In this document: positions 8,642 to 17,982 of the stretch, in pieces
How the letters are laid out: each line of letters opens with the position of its first letter
How positions within the stretch are numbered: position 1 is the stretch's first letter
Assembly (NCBI GenBank): GCA_013289765.1
Contig: JABCZI010000006.1
Span: forward strand, 1 to 64,000
DNA length: 64,000 nt
Origin: Acidobacteriota bacterium
Lineage (GTDB): Bacteria; Acidobacteriota; Terriglobia; Terriglobales; Acidobacteriaceae
Direction of reading: 5' to 3'
The notes under the pieces: model-generated
The model's database searches: none
Told to the model about the DNA's origin: nothing
What the model saw: only the letters and a program-made list of their open reading frames with translations
Program-made: the position numbers and the translations under genes

Positions 8642-9958
8642 CTACCACTTTTGTCGGGTCACGCTGTCGCCGAAGCCACTGAAACCCTTATGGCTAAGCA
8701 TCACGGTTAGCCCAATGCTTATTTTGTTGTCAATTTTTCGGAAGCCTGGAGGGAGTTCTCCATACTCGTGCTTGATTGTAAGTGCCAGCGGCTTCTGTAG
8801 AGTTATGTCCAATTCGTCCGTTAAGTGGTGACGCGCTTGAGTTGAATACACAGGTAGACTTATCGTTTTACCTGTTGCACTGATGTAATGCAGATTGGTA
8901 AAAACCTCATTTGTAGACGGCAGACGCACGTTGTAGTTGGCTGTGATCCCGATTTGTGATAAGAACTTCCAAGGCGTTTTAAGCGTGCCGTTGAATCCGG
9001 ATCCCATAAGTCCCCGGAATACAAGTCCGCTGCCTCCCGAAGCGATTGCGTTGCTAAAATTTGAGCCGACCTCGACTCCTAAGTAGGGGAGTAGAGAGGT
9101 GTTGAGCCCTCCTTTATGTCGCAACCGAACAGGGAAATCTAGAACCGGACTGGAGACAATCGTCTTGGTCGTAGTCTGTCGGTCAAATTCGTACTCCCCA
9201 ACGTTCGTCCGTAGTAGTACGTACTGGATTCTCTTCCAAGGGCTTGCCTTGATGTACCAATCTAATAGGCCGGACACGATGTAGCTATCGGGGTCTGCAC
9301 TCGGGCGGTTATCAGTAGCCACGTTGAAAGACCCGCCCAAACGCAATCTGCTGCGGTAAACCGGGAAGGTAAGCACGCCCTCGGCGTCTATTGTGTACTG
9401 TGCCTGCGAATTAAAGGCCGGACTGTAGAGCCCTGTTGCGTAAATTGCGGAACCCGCCTTGTCGGCGGCCGGACAGAGTAAAAATGAGCAAGCTTTTTTC
9501 GGCGGTGTGTATGGGTATGCCTTGCCGTCGAAGACAGCGCTCGTCCCAGGCGGGATCTTAAGCGACACCACCAGCGAACCAAGGTTCGAAAGCGCGCCGG
9601 CCGGGAGGTACAGAGAGAATGCATCTGTGTCTTCTTTTGTCAGGAGCTCGTGACCCGGCGCGGGTGGTTGAGTGGTCGACGCACCATTGACGGTCCACGA
9701 AACTCCGGAACTTTGAAAGAGGACCGCCGTTCCATCGTCGTGCACCACGAACACATCCCACTCCACCGTTTCAGGTTTGAAGTCTTTTGGAACATTACTC
9801 AGTACGATTTCGATCTGCTCATTATGATCTGCGCCCGCCCCAAGCGCCGCATCGACGATAGAGACCTTCTTTGTTTTTGGTGTCCCCTGGGCAGGTGCGG
9901 CGATAGCTAGCGAGAGCGAAACTGTTCCGACGAGCAGCGAAACAAAGAAGTGGCGCAT
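8642..9958 (-). CDS. Exported protein, possible outer-membrane beta-barrel
   Basis: A 438-residue protein with a signal peptide (MRHFFVSLLVGTVSLSLAIA, cleavage near APA). The N-terminal third is an Ig-like beta domain. The C-terminal half has alternating short polar and hydrophobic strands rich in aromatic residues, as in outer-membrane barrels. The start is the ATG at 9958, with AAGGA six bases upstream; an earlier in-frame start would spoil the signal peptide. It is the last gene of an operon running leftward from DUF2844 through DUF3443 and the Lys/Ala-rich small protein. Function is unknown; the context suggests a cell-envelope role. Confidence 0.7.
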   Translation of the reverse strand: MRHFFVSLLVGTVSLSLAIAAPAQGTPKTKKVSIVDAALGAGADHNEQIEIVLSNVPKDFKPETVEWDVFVVHDDGTAVLFQSSGVSWTVNGASTTQPPAPGHELLTKEDTDAFSLYLPAGALSNLGSLVVSLKIPPGTSAVFDGKAYPYTPPKKACSFLLCPAADKAGSAIYATGLYSPAFNSQAQYTIDAEGVLTFPVYRSRLRLGGSFNVATDNRPSADPDSYIVSGLLDWYIKASPWKRIQYVLLRTNVGEYEFDRQTTTKTIVSSPVLDFPVRLRHKGGLNTSLLPYLGVEVGSNFSNAIASGGSGLVFRGLMGSGFNGTLKTPWKFLSQIGITANYNVRLPSTNEVFTNLHYISATGKTISLPVYSTQARHHLTDELDITLQKPLALTIKHEYGELPPGFRKIDNKISIGLTVMLSHKGFSGFGDSVTRQKW

Positions 9959-10006
9959 AACGCGTCCTTTCGAGTTAGCGGGACATGTCAGCATATCCAA
10001 CTGAAC

Positions 10007-10423
10007 CTAATCGCAGGTACATTGCGCGACTGCGGCTACCACATCCAGAAGCTTCGTATCATTCGACAAGGGAATGTCGGGACAGTTGCAGCCCGAGGTT
10101 TGATTTCCGATGCAGATGCCAAAGCCTCCGGGGTCCGGCAAGTCGCCAATGGTTGACCCCAAATCTGCCCCCATTGCGCATGTTTTAACTATCTGTGTGG
10201 CCCGCTCCAACCCAATTGGGGTGCCACTCGGCGCAGTCTCGGCCAGGAAAGCCCTACGCGCCACCGGCGGCGTGCTGATCTTTTTCGGTGTGGCCTTCTT
10301 TGCTGCCGGTCTGGTTTTGATTTGTTTGCCGAGTGATCTCTTAGCCGCAGCTTTCTTCTTCGCTGCTGGCTGCGCTCGCGCAGCTTTCTTCGCGGCTTTC
10401 TTCTGTTGTTTCTTTTTTGCCAT
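10007..10423 (-). CDS. Lys/Ala-rich small protein with a cysteine-containing tail
   Basis: A 138-residue protein of two contrasting parts. Residues 1-55 are nearly all Lys, Ala, Pro and Arg, as in histone H1-like nucleic-acid-binding tails. Residues 56-138 are compact and contain TCAMGADLGSTIGDLPDPGG and six cysteines in the pattern C, C, CNC, CTC. There is no signal peptide. GGAG lies seven bases before the ATG. It sits between the DUF3443 lipoprotein and the exported barrel-like protein, 33 bases after the former. I do not recognise a family; the tail could bind metal or be a modified-peptide core, but nothing proves either. Confidence 0.6.
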   Translation of the reverse strand: MAKKKQQKKAAKKAARAQPAAKKKAAAKRSLGKQIKTRPAAKKATPKKISTPPVARRAFLAETAPSGTPIGLERATQIVKTCAMGADLGSTIGDLPDPGGFGICIGNQTSGCNCPDIPLSNDTKLLDVVAAVAQCTCD

Positions 10424-10456
10424 TGGTAATCTCCGTTAGTCGATTTTCGCTCTATC

Positions 10457-11944
10457 TCAGTAGGCCCACCATGGTGTGGTGGGCTGATCGGCTACAGTTT
10501 GGGTATCGATGCTCGTAAACACCTTACGTCCATAGAAAAACGGCAGCCCCCAGTCGAACATGCATGATCCTTTGCTGTTCTGACAGGGTGTATCTTCATC
10601 GCCGCCGGCGGCGATGTTTCCAAACGCCGCGTCCCCAGGATTGTCGGTGATGTCGTTCTCAAAATTGTCTACTTGAAAATTGACTGTCCCTGTCCCGACA
10701 TTATTCGCCCCTTCATTCTGAGCCGAGAGAAGCACGGGGCTTGCAGGACAGTAAGAGGACCCGTCCGAGCACAGTGTAATGCCGGCAAAGTTGGGAAAAA
10801 ATAGCTGGTTCGAGCCGCTGTCCAGAAAGCTGTTGGTGAGTTGTTGATTTGCAAACACTGTCGTGAAAGACGAATTGCTAACGCCGTAGACCGTCGCGGT
10901 GCCAACGTTGTTATTCAGTTGTGTGTTGATCCCGAATGTGAGCGTGCCGCTTACGCTGGCCATGGCAGTCCCGACCGCAGGGAATTCCAAAATGCTCCCG
11001 TTGTTATCCTGCCCGAAAGCGGTAATGGGATTCACTACCTGCTGGGCTTTCGGCACTAGTGTGGTACCGCACCCTTGTCCATCAAAGCAGACGTAATAGG
11101 GAGGGTGCGGACTGGCGCCGGAACTGGGGTCGCAAGAGTTAGCCCCTGAAAAAGTGCAGTCCGTCGGTTCTGTATCGATGCCGATGATGCCATTGAATGC
11201 TGGATGATCGGCCCCATCAAGAGAGCCATTGGAGCATGACGTAGGAATTGAAAAGGTCGTGGGATCGGCCACCACTTGAATCGATATCCCTCGAGCGCTC
11301 TCGCCGGCAAGGTACACGTCAGCCTGAACCACCTCACCCCAGAAGAATTGACCGCCCCCGAAAGTAATACAATCGTTGACGGTTCCGCCGCTTTGAGTAA
11401 TCGCCGGAAGAGAGATTTGGAGCGCCGAGCCGAAAATCCGAAGTCCGGGAGAGCCAGTGTCCACCAAAATCCCATCGATCGATTGACAGATTGAAGTCCC
11501 TGGTTCACAGACTAAAACCGTCGTGAAGGGGCCATTGATATAGTTCTCGCCTGTGACAGGTCCGCCATTGACTGAAACTGACTGGACATTCTGCTGGCCA
11601 GGCGCCAGCACACTAATGACGAGAGGCGCAGTTTCTGCGGAGTTCGCAACGGACGTCGCAGTCACCGTCACAGTAAAATTGCTCGTCACCGTGTCGGGGG
11701 CTTGATAAATAACGGACATCGAAGTCTGGTTGGATAATGAACCAGTGCTAGGGTTCAAGCTCCAGGTCACGCCTTTCTTGCTCGCGTCGTTGGCAACGAC
11801 AGCCGTTATATCAAGAGTCTGGCCTAGAGTCAGTACTTGGGGAACTGCGGGAGTCAGTGAGGCCGGCGGCGGAGCAGGCGTGCTCCCGCAACCTGCCAGA
11901 TACACCAATCCGGCCAGAGTTAGTACAGAGCAGACGGCGCGCAA
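10457..11944 (-). CDS. DUF3443 lipoprotein with Ig-like domain
   Basis: A 495-residue protein. A lipobox (YLAGC, Cys19) predicts an outer-membrane lipoprotein. Residues 30-115 form an Ig-like (Big_2-type) domain. The rest matches the DUF3443 family, with VDTGSPGLRI at D162 and LDSGSNQLFF at D375. These two DTGS/DSGS motifs are spaced as in pepsin-like aspartic peptidases, so peptidase activity is possible but unproven. The start is a TTG with GGAGGGG six bases upstream. It follows the DUF2844 gene by 17 bases; DUF2844 and DUF3443 genes are often neighbours in proteobacteria (family knowledge). Confidence 0.8.
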   Translation of the reverse strand: MRAVCSVLTLAGLVYLAGCGSTPAPPPASLTPAVPQVLTLGQTLDITAVVANDASKKGVTWSLNPSTGSLSNQTSMSVIYQAPDTVTSNFTVTVTATSVANSAETAPLVISVLAPGQQNVQSVSVNGGPVTGENYINGPFTTVLVCEPGTSICQSIDGILVDTGSPGLRIFGSALQISLPAITQSGGTVNDCITFGGGQFFWGEVVQADVYLAGESARGISIQVVADPTTFSIPTSCSNGSLDGADHPAFNGIIGIDTEPTDCTFSGANSCDPSSGASPHPPYYVCFDGQGCGTTLVPKAQQVVNPITAFGQDNNGSILEFPAVGTAMASVSGTLTFGINTQLNNNVGTATVYGVSNSSFTTVFANQQLTNSFLDSGSNQLFFPNFAGITLCSDGSSYCPASPVLLSAQNEGANNVGTGTVNFQVDNFENDITDNPGDAAFGNIAAGGDEDTPCQNSKGSCMFDWGLPFFYGRKVFTSIDTQTVADQPTTPWWAY

Positions 11945-11961
11945 CTGACACCCCTCCTTCT

Positions 11962-12429
11962 TCAGTGAAGCTCTGCGACCTCAACCCCTTGTGGCACAGC
12001 GTGTGGGAGGTAAGCTCTGCCATAGAACGCTCCCAGATGGCCGCTATTCTCAAGCACAAAGTCCTTCAAACGCACGAATACCGGCCTACGACTGAACGAC
12101 GGCGATTTCTGACTGTGAAGCGCGTCCGTGTACTCTTGGAAGGACGCCCCCAGAAACTGCTGAAACTCGGGAACAAGAGGTCCCTGCCACGCAACAGCAA
12201 AAACCACTCCTAAGGGCGAAACGTATTCGCGCACAATTGTCCCAGTCGGAATTCTGACCTCATAGACCCAATACCGATCGCTGCTGATGGCTTGGACGTT
12301 GCCGCCAACATGTTCCACATCGCGGTAGATGGAAGCCACGTCACTTCCTAACGACGCAGACGCTATTGGCGGCAGCAGTAGTCCGCACATCAACAAACTC
12401 GCAACGAGGAGTAACTGTCCCTTCTGCAA
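11962..12429 (-). CDS. DUF2844 exported protein
   Basis: A 155-residue protein with a signal peptide (hydrophobic run LLLVASLLMCGLLLPPIASA). The conserved core has VRIPTGTIVREYVSP and VFAVAWQGP, characteristic of DUF2844. The start is TTG 12429, supported by GAGAGG six bases upstream. It is the first gene of the four-gene leftward operon and probably works with the DUF3443 lipoprotein, since the two families commonly occur together. Biochemical role unknown. Confidence 0.78.
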   Translation of the reverse strand: MQKGQLLLVASLLMCGLLLPPIASASLGSDVASIYRDVEHVGGNVQAISSDRYWVYEVRIPTGTIVREYVSPLGVVFAVAWQGPLVPEFQQFLGASFQEYTDALHSQKSPSFSRRPVFVRLKDFVLENSGHLGAFYGRAYLPHAVPQGVEVAELH

Positions 12430-12977
12430 TCAAAGCCTCTCAAAAAATCAATGTCCCAAGATTTTCGTTATTTGTCTTGGCTGTCGGCTGCCCCCTTGGA
12501 CGCCAAACGGCCAATTAAGCGCACTACAAAGCTCGCGTGCCACACAAAAGGCTGCGACGCCGCGCCCCACTGCGCATACCCACAAGTGTCTGCAAACCAA
12601 TGGACACACTAACTCGTTTTCAGGGAAAGTCGGCGAGTAGAAGCCCCCTCGGACGAGAAGCATCACTGCTTCATCCTTCGCTTCGCCGAATGAGAAGTAA
12701 GCTACAATCCGCTGCGAATTATGTCAAGGTGCTAGATCTTAAGAAATGCATCTTTTACGAAATCCGAACAGCGAACCCCGTCCGCTATTTGTTACGAAAT
12801 CTGTATGCCGCTGCTTGACGGATCTCATTGGCAGATAACTCGCGAGTCAAGTCTGTGGGACGGCAAACAGAATGCTCCAGACTGCAACCCCCTCACGAGC
12901 CAGCATCCAATATCGCAATGAGGCTGGGTTCACAGCTGTTCGTGTCGAAAAAGTGTGCCTGATTAGGTGTCCCGTTC
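12430..12977. other. Intergenic region, 550 bases
   Basis: It lies between the stop of the EAD-protease operon and the start of the DUF2844 operon, both leftward. It must hold the promoter of the DUF2844 operon. I see no conserved frame, strong hairpin or RNA gene. Confidence 0.5.
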
Positions 12978-14051
12978 CTACTGAAGTTCAGCCTTTATAG
13001 CCGGTGGCAGCGAATTGAGGATCGCCGCCATTTGGGTGCCAAGGTTTATGATGGCCGAAGTGCGGCCTTGGAAAGTGAGTACTTTCGTGCCGATCGACCC
13101 TCGATGTATCCCGATGACTTCCCACTTATCGTTCAGGACCGGCGAGCCAGAAGAGCCCCCTAGCGTTGCTGTAAAGTACCGTAGCTCCGGACTGGCTGCG
13201 GCCGTAGCCAAATTGTTTCGGATGGCGATCTTTTTCGGCAGACCGTTGGGATGCTGGATGATATTCAAGGGAACCACCTCGTCTCGTCTTAGATTGAACG
13301 GCGACCAATTGACACCTAGCGCCGGCCTCCCTTCTGTTGGAGCGATTCGAGCGATAGCATAATCAAGGTTTCGGTCTGACGTAACGACTTCTGCGATATT
13401 TATGGGCTCGCTTCCCGCTTCCGACGAATCGATGTCAAACTGAGCAGTAGTGTGTAGCGCCTGCTGTCGAAAGTCAGCCTCGCTGGCGTCGGGCTCACCA
13501 TCATCGCGCGCATTGAACACGTGGTGGTTTGTCATCAAAAGGGATCCCGTCAAAAGCCAACCTGTTCCCCAGTAGCGCTTTCCTTGTTCAACCGAACCGT
13601 CACAGCGCGGTACACGCAGCCGCGCTACGGATCGAGCTGCAATAAGTCCCGCCTGTAGGTACCCGACTGGCAACATGTCGTCCTGAAAAAGGATGGCTTC
13701 ATTCCTGACTGACTCGATTAAGGAGGCAGGAATACCGGGTTGCGTCGGGCGCCCTTCTAGACGAGCTGTTAGCTTTTCAAAAAAGTCTTGCTCGGCTCGG
13801 CCCGCAACAAGAGGCCGGGAGTTTTGTAACCAAAGGAGCAGAGGATGTATTCCTTCCCTTGTCGCAGAGGCGTTTAGAAACTGAACGTCGGCCCGCAACT
13901 GTAGTTCATCGGTGCTCATCCTAGGGGCTTTACCTCGCAAATCGTTCATCCGAAAAAAAAGGAGCCGTCTCCGATCTGGCTCCCATAATTCTGCGCTCAC
14001 AGCATTTTCGATCAGTGTGGCCAGTTCACTATATGGAAGTAACTCGCTCAT
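12978..14051 (-). CDS. Effector-associated-domain trypsin-like protease
   Basis: A 357-residue protein. Residues 1-75 form a helical domain that resembles an effector-associated domain (EAD): LPYSELATLIENAVSAEL, then DLRGKAPRMSTDELQLRADVQF split by a linker. Residues 130-345 form a trypsin-like peptidase with His177 in TNHHV, Asp230 in NLDYAI and Ser301 in GGSSGSP. EADs couple effectors to STAND or other NTPase sensors in prokaryotic conflict systems (established for the class). The start codon overlaps the stop of the upstream STAND gene (ATGA), which indicates translational coupling. The likely role is an effector protease released or activated by the NTPase. Confidence 0.8.
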   Translation of the reverse strand: MSELLPYSELATLIENAVSAELWEPDRRRLLFFRMNDLRGKAPRMSTDELQLRADVQFLNASATREGIHPLLLWLQNSRPLVAGRAEQDFFEKLTARLEGRPTQPGIPASLIESVRNEAILFQDDMLPVGYLQAGLIAARSVARLRVPRCDGSVEQGKRYWGTGWLLTGSLLMTNHHVFNARDDGEPDASEADFRQQALHTTAQFDIDSSEAGSEPINIAEVVTSDRNLDYAIARIAPTEGRPALGVNWSPFNLRRDEVVPLNIIQHPNGLPKKIAIRNNLATAAASPELRYFTATLGGSSGSPVLNDKWEVIGIHRGSIGTKVLTFQGRTSAIINLGTQMAAILNSLPPAIKAELQ

Positions 14052-16831
14052 CTCGCCCTCTGAGACAGGTTCGGATTCAAGGCGGCTTCCAGCAGATTGG
14101 CCAAGACCGAGGCGACGACGGTGCGTTGCGGCTGCTCCAAGTGCGAATTCAATAGAAGTCCCCGAAAATAATCATTTAGCCGGCTTGGAGGTACTCTCTT
14201 CAGAGCATCCGCGATCTCGGCTGGCCATTCTCGTATGTAAGGGACTTCTTGCAATTTGAAAACTCGCAAGCCCTTCACGAGCAGTGGGATGGAGTACGGA
14301 CCACAAGCTTCAAAAAGCCCTTGCAACTGCAGGCGTATGGATCCGAAGTCGGTATCACCCGTAAATTTGAGAATTTCATTCAATTCCGAGATAGGCGGTA
14401 CTCCACCCAATCCCTCGCGTCTCAGCCGCACCCTCCCGGCAAAGGTCTGCAGAGCAAGAACGGCTATGCCCATACGCATGGCGAGGCCTTGGGCCTCTGC
14501 CATAGCCAGATCTGCATTAGCGAAGTCCTTCTCGTGTGCGAGGGCTTCACCCTGCAGGCGCCACAGCTCAACCAGTCGATCTATCCGATTTGCTGACTGG
14601 GCCGACCGAATGCCTTCGTCCAATCTCAACCTCGCCGCGAGATGATTGCCCTGTGCCATATAGGCAACCGCTTCGATCGCATAGAGGGCGCTGCCTGGCA
14701 TACGGCCTTCCCTTTCCATCAGTAGTTTCACTACTTGTCCGTAGTCAGCATATTGCAGCGCTTGGCGCGCTTTTTCTTCTGCAAAACGTTCCCATTGTTC
14801 TTGACTGGCGAAGGACCGGAGCTCTTGTGGGGGCTCGTGTTTGGTAAGGGAATACACCATCAGTTGGGACAACGGCGGCAGCTCATCCACGCAACTGAGC
14901 ATCGACTCAGCAGCTTCATCGATCCAAATTTTCTCGATTTCCCGCTGATCCATGCCCAACTGTAAGGCGTGATAAACGCTCTCAATCTGGGCGACTGTTC
15001 CCGGAAAACTTCGATAGAACTCATAGGCGCGCGTATGGATGTGCCTGACCTGCATAGGCCGTTCGGCTTCTATCATCTTCAGCATTACCCGGCGAATATC
15101 TTGTTGGTGTCGTACCGCTCCGTCAGGTTCTTGGATGACAAGGTCGACTTGCCGCTTGAGTGCCGCAAAAAGATTTCTCGCCCGTTCCTCGTCAATCTCG
15201 CCCAGCCCACAAGGCTCGGCTAGGACGCGGCGGATTACATCCTCCGTTATTCGTCGAACTACCAACCCGGGATGGGCGAGCTTTTGCAGGTCCTCGTCTG
15301 GAATGCGCTCCAGAATCCGCCGATAGAGCTGGCCTTGAACCACGTGCTCTGCGGCAGCGAAGATTAGATAGGAGGAGGTTTTGAGACCCTCAATGCCCGA
15401 CTTCCCCGACTTGTCGAGCTTTGCTACTTGTGCGGCTAGCTTCAAGTTCAGCGGATTTCCTCCAACCTGGTGGTACAGTGCCCGTGCCACACCAAGATTG
15501 GACACGTCGCGAGCCATAAGGAACGAAATCGCTGAGCCTTCGTCAAATTCGTTCAGCTGAAGGGAGATCGGGGAGGCTAAATATGTTCCTAGTTCAGGAA
15601 CAGGAGCCCGTCCCGACACTACGACCCGAACTCTTGGAAATTCCTCCTGCAGTGCCCGCAGAAACTGCCAGAGCACACGAGCCATTTCGATCCCCCGCTT
15701 TTGAACCTCCTCGAAAGTGTCAATGACGATCAACAGGGGCAACATTTCTGAAATGCGCATCATGCGCTCAAGGCCAGAGCGTTCCATCGCAGCGCGTACT
15801 CGATCTGAAAACAATCGGGCCAGTTCTCGGGCATGGTTTTCGCGTAGTTCCTCACTGAGCTTTACATCGTGTAGCACTAGAGTTCGGTTCTCCAGCTGAG
15901 ATTGATAACTAGCCGCCTCTGCAATCCGGGAGGTTTCGTTCGAATGAGTCAGTAAATCGGTCCACTCGCTGCCAGCATATTGAGCTCGAAGTTGTTCGAC
16001 GGCTTCCTCGATGAGAGTCGACAACACCGCAACGTTAAGACGTGGATTGTCGAAGTCCAGATACACCCAGGGAAACGGAACGGGGCTATTCACATGTTGG
16101 CGAATAAATTCAGCCAAAAGGGTCGATTTTCCGATACCGCCGATCCCATTTAACATCAATGGGCTTTGAGTAGCCTTGAAGCTACGCAGATATCTGGCCA
16201 CGGCCTCCAAGCGGTTTTCGGGATCGAGTACGCCAACGAAAGAACGCAACTGAGCGAGCTCGGTTGTTCGACCTTGAAAACCATGAGTTAGGCGCTCCAT
16301 TGGATGGAGCAATCTACGAATCGACAATTTTCGATCGATTGCCAGGGGAGACGGTCCGCTGACTGCATAGGGTTCAAGCCAACGTGTGACCTGCAATGCA
16401 GCTTCTAAGCGCTGAACGTCATCGGCCTCTGCAGCTGAATAATCAGCTTCGAGAAACTCGTCGAATACCTGCTGCAGGACCGTTAAGGGTTCCACCGTGT
16501 TCAGCTTGCGGACGTAACGCATAGACTCCAGTGTTCCCAAGGAGCGAAGTCCCTCTAGACGCGAAGAAGGTTTAAGCGTGAACCACTGTGGCTCATTGGG
16601 GATCCTTGGCAAAGTGACCAAGTCCTTGCTCAGAGCTGCTTGGAGTTGGTCTGGGGTGATCCTGACGGGCAGGCTCAGACGATTAAGACGAAACTGAGCG
16701 AGAACAGAGCAAATACCCAACACTTCTTGTCGGAACTGGAGGTCAACAGCCTCTTCCCGATCTTCATCGAGAAGTTTCTCCAACCATTTTGAAGCCGATT
16801 CGGCCGTCCAAGTTTTGGAGTCATCCGCCAT
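14048..16831 (-). CDS. STAND-type P-loop NTPase with TPR-like C-terminus
   Basis: A 927-residue protein. Residues 1-180 are a helical N-terminal region. A STAND/NACHT-like NTPase module runs from the FQGRTTELAQL motif (about 185) through Walker A GIGGIGKST (229-237), Walker B LLIVID (366-371), a VVVSGR sensor (about 403-408) and GNPL (458-461). Residues 550-927 are helical repeats resembling TPRs, usually the ligand-sensing part. Such proteins oligomerise on sensing a trigger and activate an effector. It overlaps the upstream NTPase gene by 11 bases and the downstream protease gene by 4, so the three are one translational unit. The trigger is unknown. Confidence 0.85.
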   Translation of the reverse strand: MADDSKTWTAESASKWLEKLLDEDREEAVDLQFRQEVLGICSVLAQFRLNRLSLPVRITPDQLQAALSKDLVTLPRIPNEPQWFTLKPSSRLEGLRSLGTLESMRYVRKLNTVEPLTVLQQVFDEFLEADYSAAEADDVQRLEAALQVTRWLEPYAVSGPSPLAIDRKLSIRRLLHPMERLTHGFQGRTTELAQLRSFVGVLDPENRLEAVARYLRSFKATQSPLMLNGIGGIGKSTLLAEFIRQHVNSPVPFPWVYLDFDNPRLNVAVLSTLIEEAVEQLRAQYAGSEWTDLLTHSNETSRIAEAASYQSQLENRTLVLHDVKLSEELRENHARELARLFSDRVRAAMERSGLERMMRISEMLPLLIVIDTFEEVQKRGIEMARVLWQFLRALQEEFPRVRVVVSGRAPVPELGTYLASPISLQLNEFDEGSAISFLMARDVSNLGVARALYHQVGGNPLNLKLAAQVAKLDKSGKSGIEGLKTSSYLIFAAAEHVVQGQLYRRILERIPDEDLQKLAHPGLVVRRITEDVIRRVLAEPCGLGEIDEERARNLFAALKRQVDLVIQEPDGAVRHQQDIRRVMLKMIEAERPMQVRHIHTRAYEFYRSFPGTVAQIESVYHALQLGMDQREIEKIWIDEAAESMLSCVDELPPLSQLMVYSLTKHEPPQELRSFASQEQWERFAEEKARQALQYADYGQVVKLLMEREGRMPGSALYAIEAVAYMAQGNHLAARLRLDEGIRSAQSANRIDRLVELWRLQGEALAHEKDFANADLAMAEAQGLAMRMGIAVLALQTFAGRVRLRREGLGGVPPISELNEILKFTGDTDFGSIRLQLQGLFEACGPYSIPLLVKGLRVFKLQEVPYIREWPAEIADALKRVPPSRLNDYFRGLLLNSHLEQPQRTVVASVLANLLEAALNPNLSQRAR

Positions 16832-17924
16832 TGCGTATACCTTTAGCTGCTGCTCGGAGCCGCTTGTTAACTGTCACGATCCACGACTCCTCGGAAGGGA
16901 TGTTAGCCAGTACAGCTTGGGTTTTCGCCAACAATTCACCTCCTGTTGGCGTTCTGCCGAGTTCCTTATACAGACGAGCCAGGCAATCGTGAATTGCCAA
17001 CTGAGCGATTGGATCAGGCAATCGCGTGTCAGGTCGATCGAAGGCGACCTGCTCCTCTTCGACTCGCGATAGAGGCTTGTCAAAGTCAACCAAGATCAAG
17101 CGTAGGCACTCTCGATAGTTACTGTTCGCGATTTTGTCGGCAAGACCCTGGATCAGATTTCGTGCGGAATTATTTTGGGGCAATTTTCCAAAACCATCTA
17201 AAAACAACCACCATCTCTTCTGAGATGCACGCGCGGATCCCAAAATCCAGGTCTGCAACAACTGAATGTCATGGACGGTATGATCGGTGAGTGGACTGTC
17301 GCTCGCCGTGCTCGGGAAGCCCATTTCCCCGACGATGATTTGGGAGAGTGCCAATGCATTCATTGTGATCTCCGCGCCACTCTCGACCTCTACCTTAATG
17401 ACGCGGAAGGACCAGCCGGACGACATGCTTACGTGCTCCAGTAGTCGACTGCTGTATGTCTTACCCGTACTGGAGTCGCCCTCGATCCGCAGCACTGCAC
17501 GTCCGCTGGTGCGTGAGATATCCCGAAACGTATCCCGCAGCGGAGTACGGTCCACAAAGGGCAGGCCGTTCTGGACCCAATGGGTATACCAGATGTCATC
17601 GAGAACATTGATCCCATCGCTTAGTCGGGTAATCAGCTGATCAACATTCGGAACGCTGGCGATACCCCCGACTCCTGAAATTGCCTTTACTTGCATAAGG
17701 AGGCGAACAAGCCAGCAGGGATCATCCGTCCACTCCCGAATCATGCAGGTATGAATCGCCGCCGCCGCAACGAGTTCATCACTTGCTGCAGGACCAACCA
17801 TGCGATTTAACTCAACAAGAAATGTCGGGCCGCTATATACGGTTTGGAACCATGCCTTACCGTTTGACGCCAAGATTTGCGTCAACACCATGTGTAACTG
17901 GGCGAATTCGTCTTCGCGGAGCAT
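16821..17924 (-). CDS. P-loop NTPase with N-terminal effector-associated-like domain
   Basis: A 367-residue protein. Residues 1-80 form a small helical domain of the type found as adaptor modules (MLREDEFAQLHMVLTQIL, then WTDDPCWLVRLLMQV). A P-loop ATPase follows, with Walker A GDSSTGKT (149-156) and Walker B WWLFLD (238-243). It lacks the long repeat tail of a sensor STAND protein. In EAD-linked conflict systems a short NTPase of this kind often accompanies a sensor NTPase and a peptidase; the arrangement here fits that pattern. The start is ATG 17924. It lies 58 bases after a membrane-protein gene on the same strand, which may belong to the same operon. Confidence 0.75.
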   Translation of the reverse strand: MLREDEFAQLHMVLTQILASNGKAWFQTVYSGPTFLVELNRMVGPAASDELVAAAAIHTCMIREWTDDPCWLVRLLMQVKAISGVGGIASVPNVDQLITRLSDGINVLDDIWYTHWVQNGLPFVDRTPLRDTFRDISRTSGRAVLRIEGDSSTGKTYSSRLLEHVSMSSGWSFRVIKVEVESGAEITMNALALSQIIVGEMGFPSTASDSPLTDHTVHDIQLLQTWILGSARASQKRWWLFLDGFGKLPQNNSARNLIQGLADKIANSNYRECLRLILVDFDKPLSRVEEEQVAFDRPDTRLPDPIAQLAIHDCLARLYKELGRTPTGGELLAKTQAVLANIPSEESWIVTVNKRLRAAAKGIRNGG

Positions 17925-17982
17925 AGCTTTTCTGTAGGTCAGTTCCTTGGGTCACCCGATGTATCGAAGACCACTCACAGGC

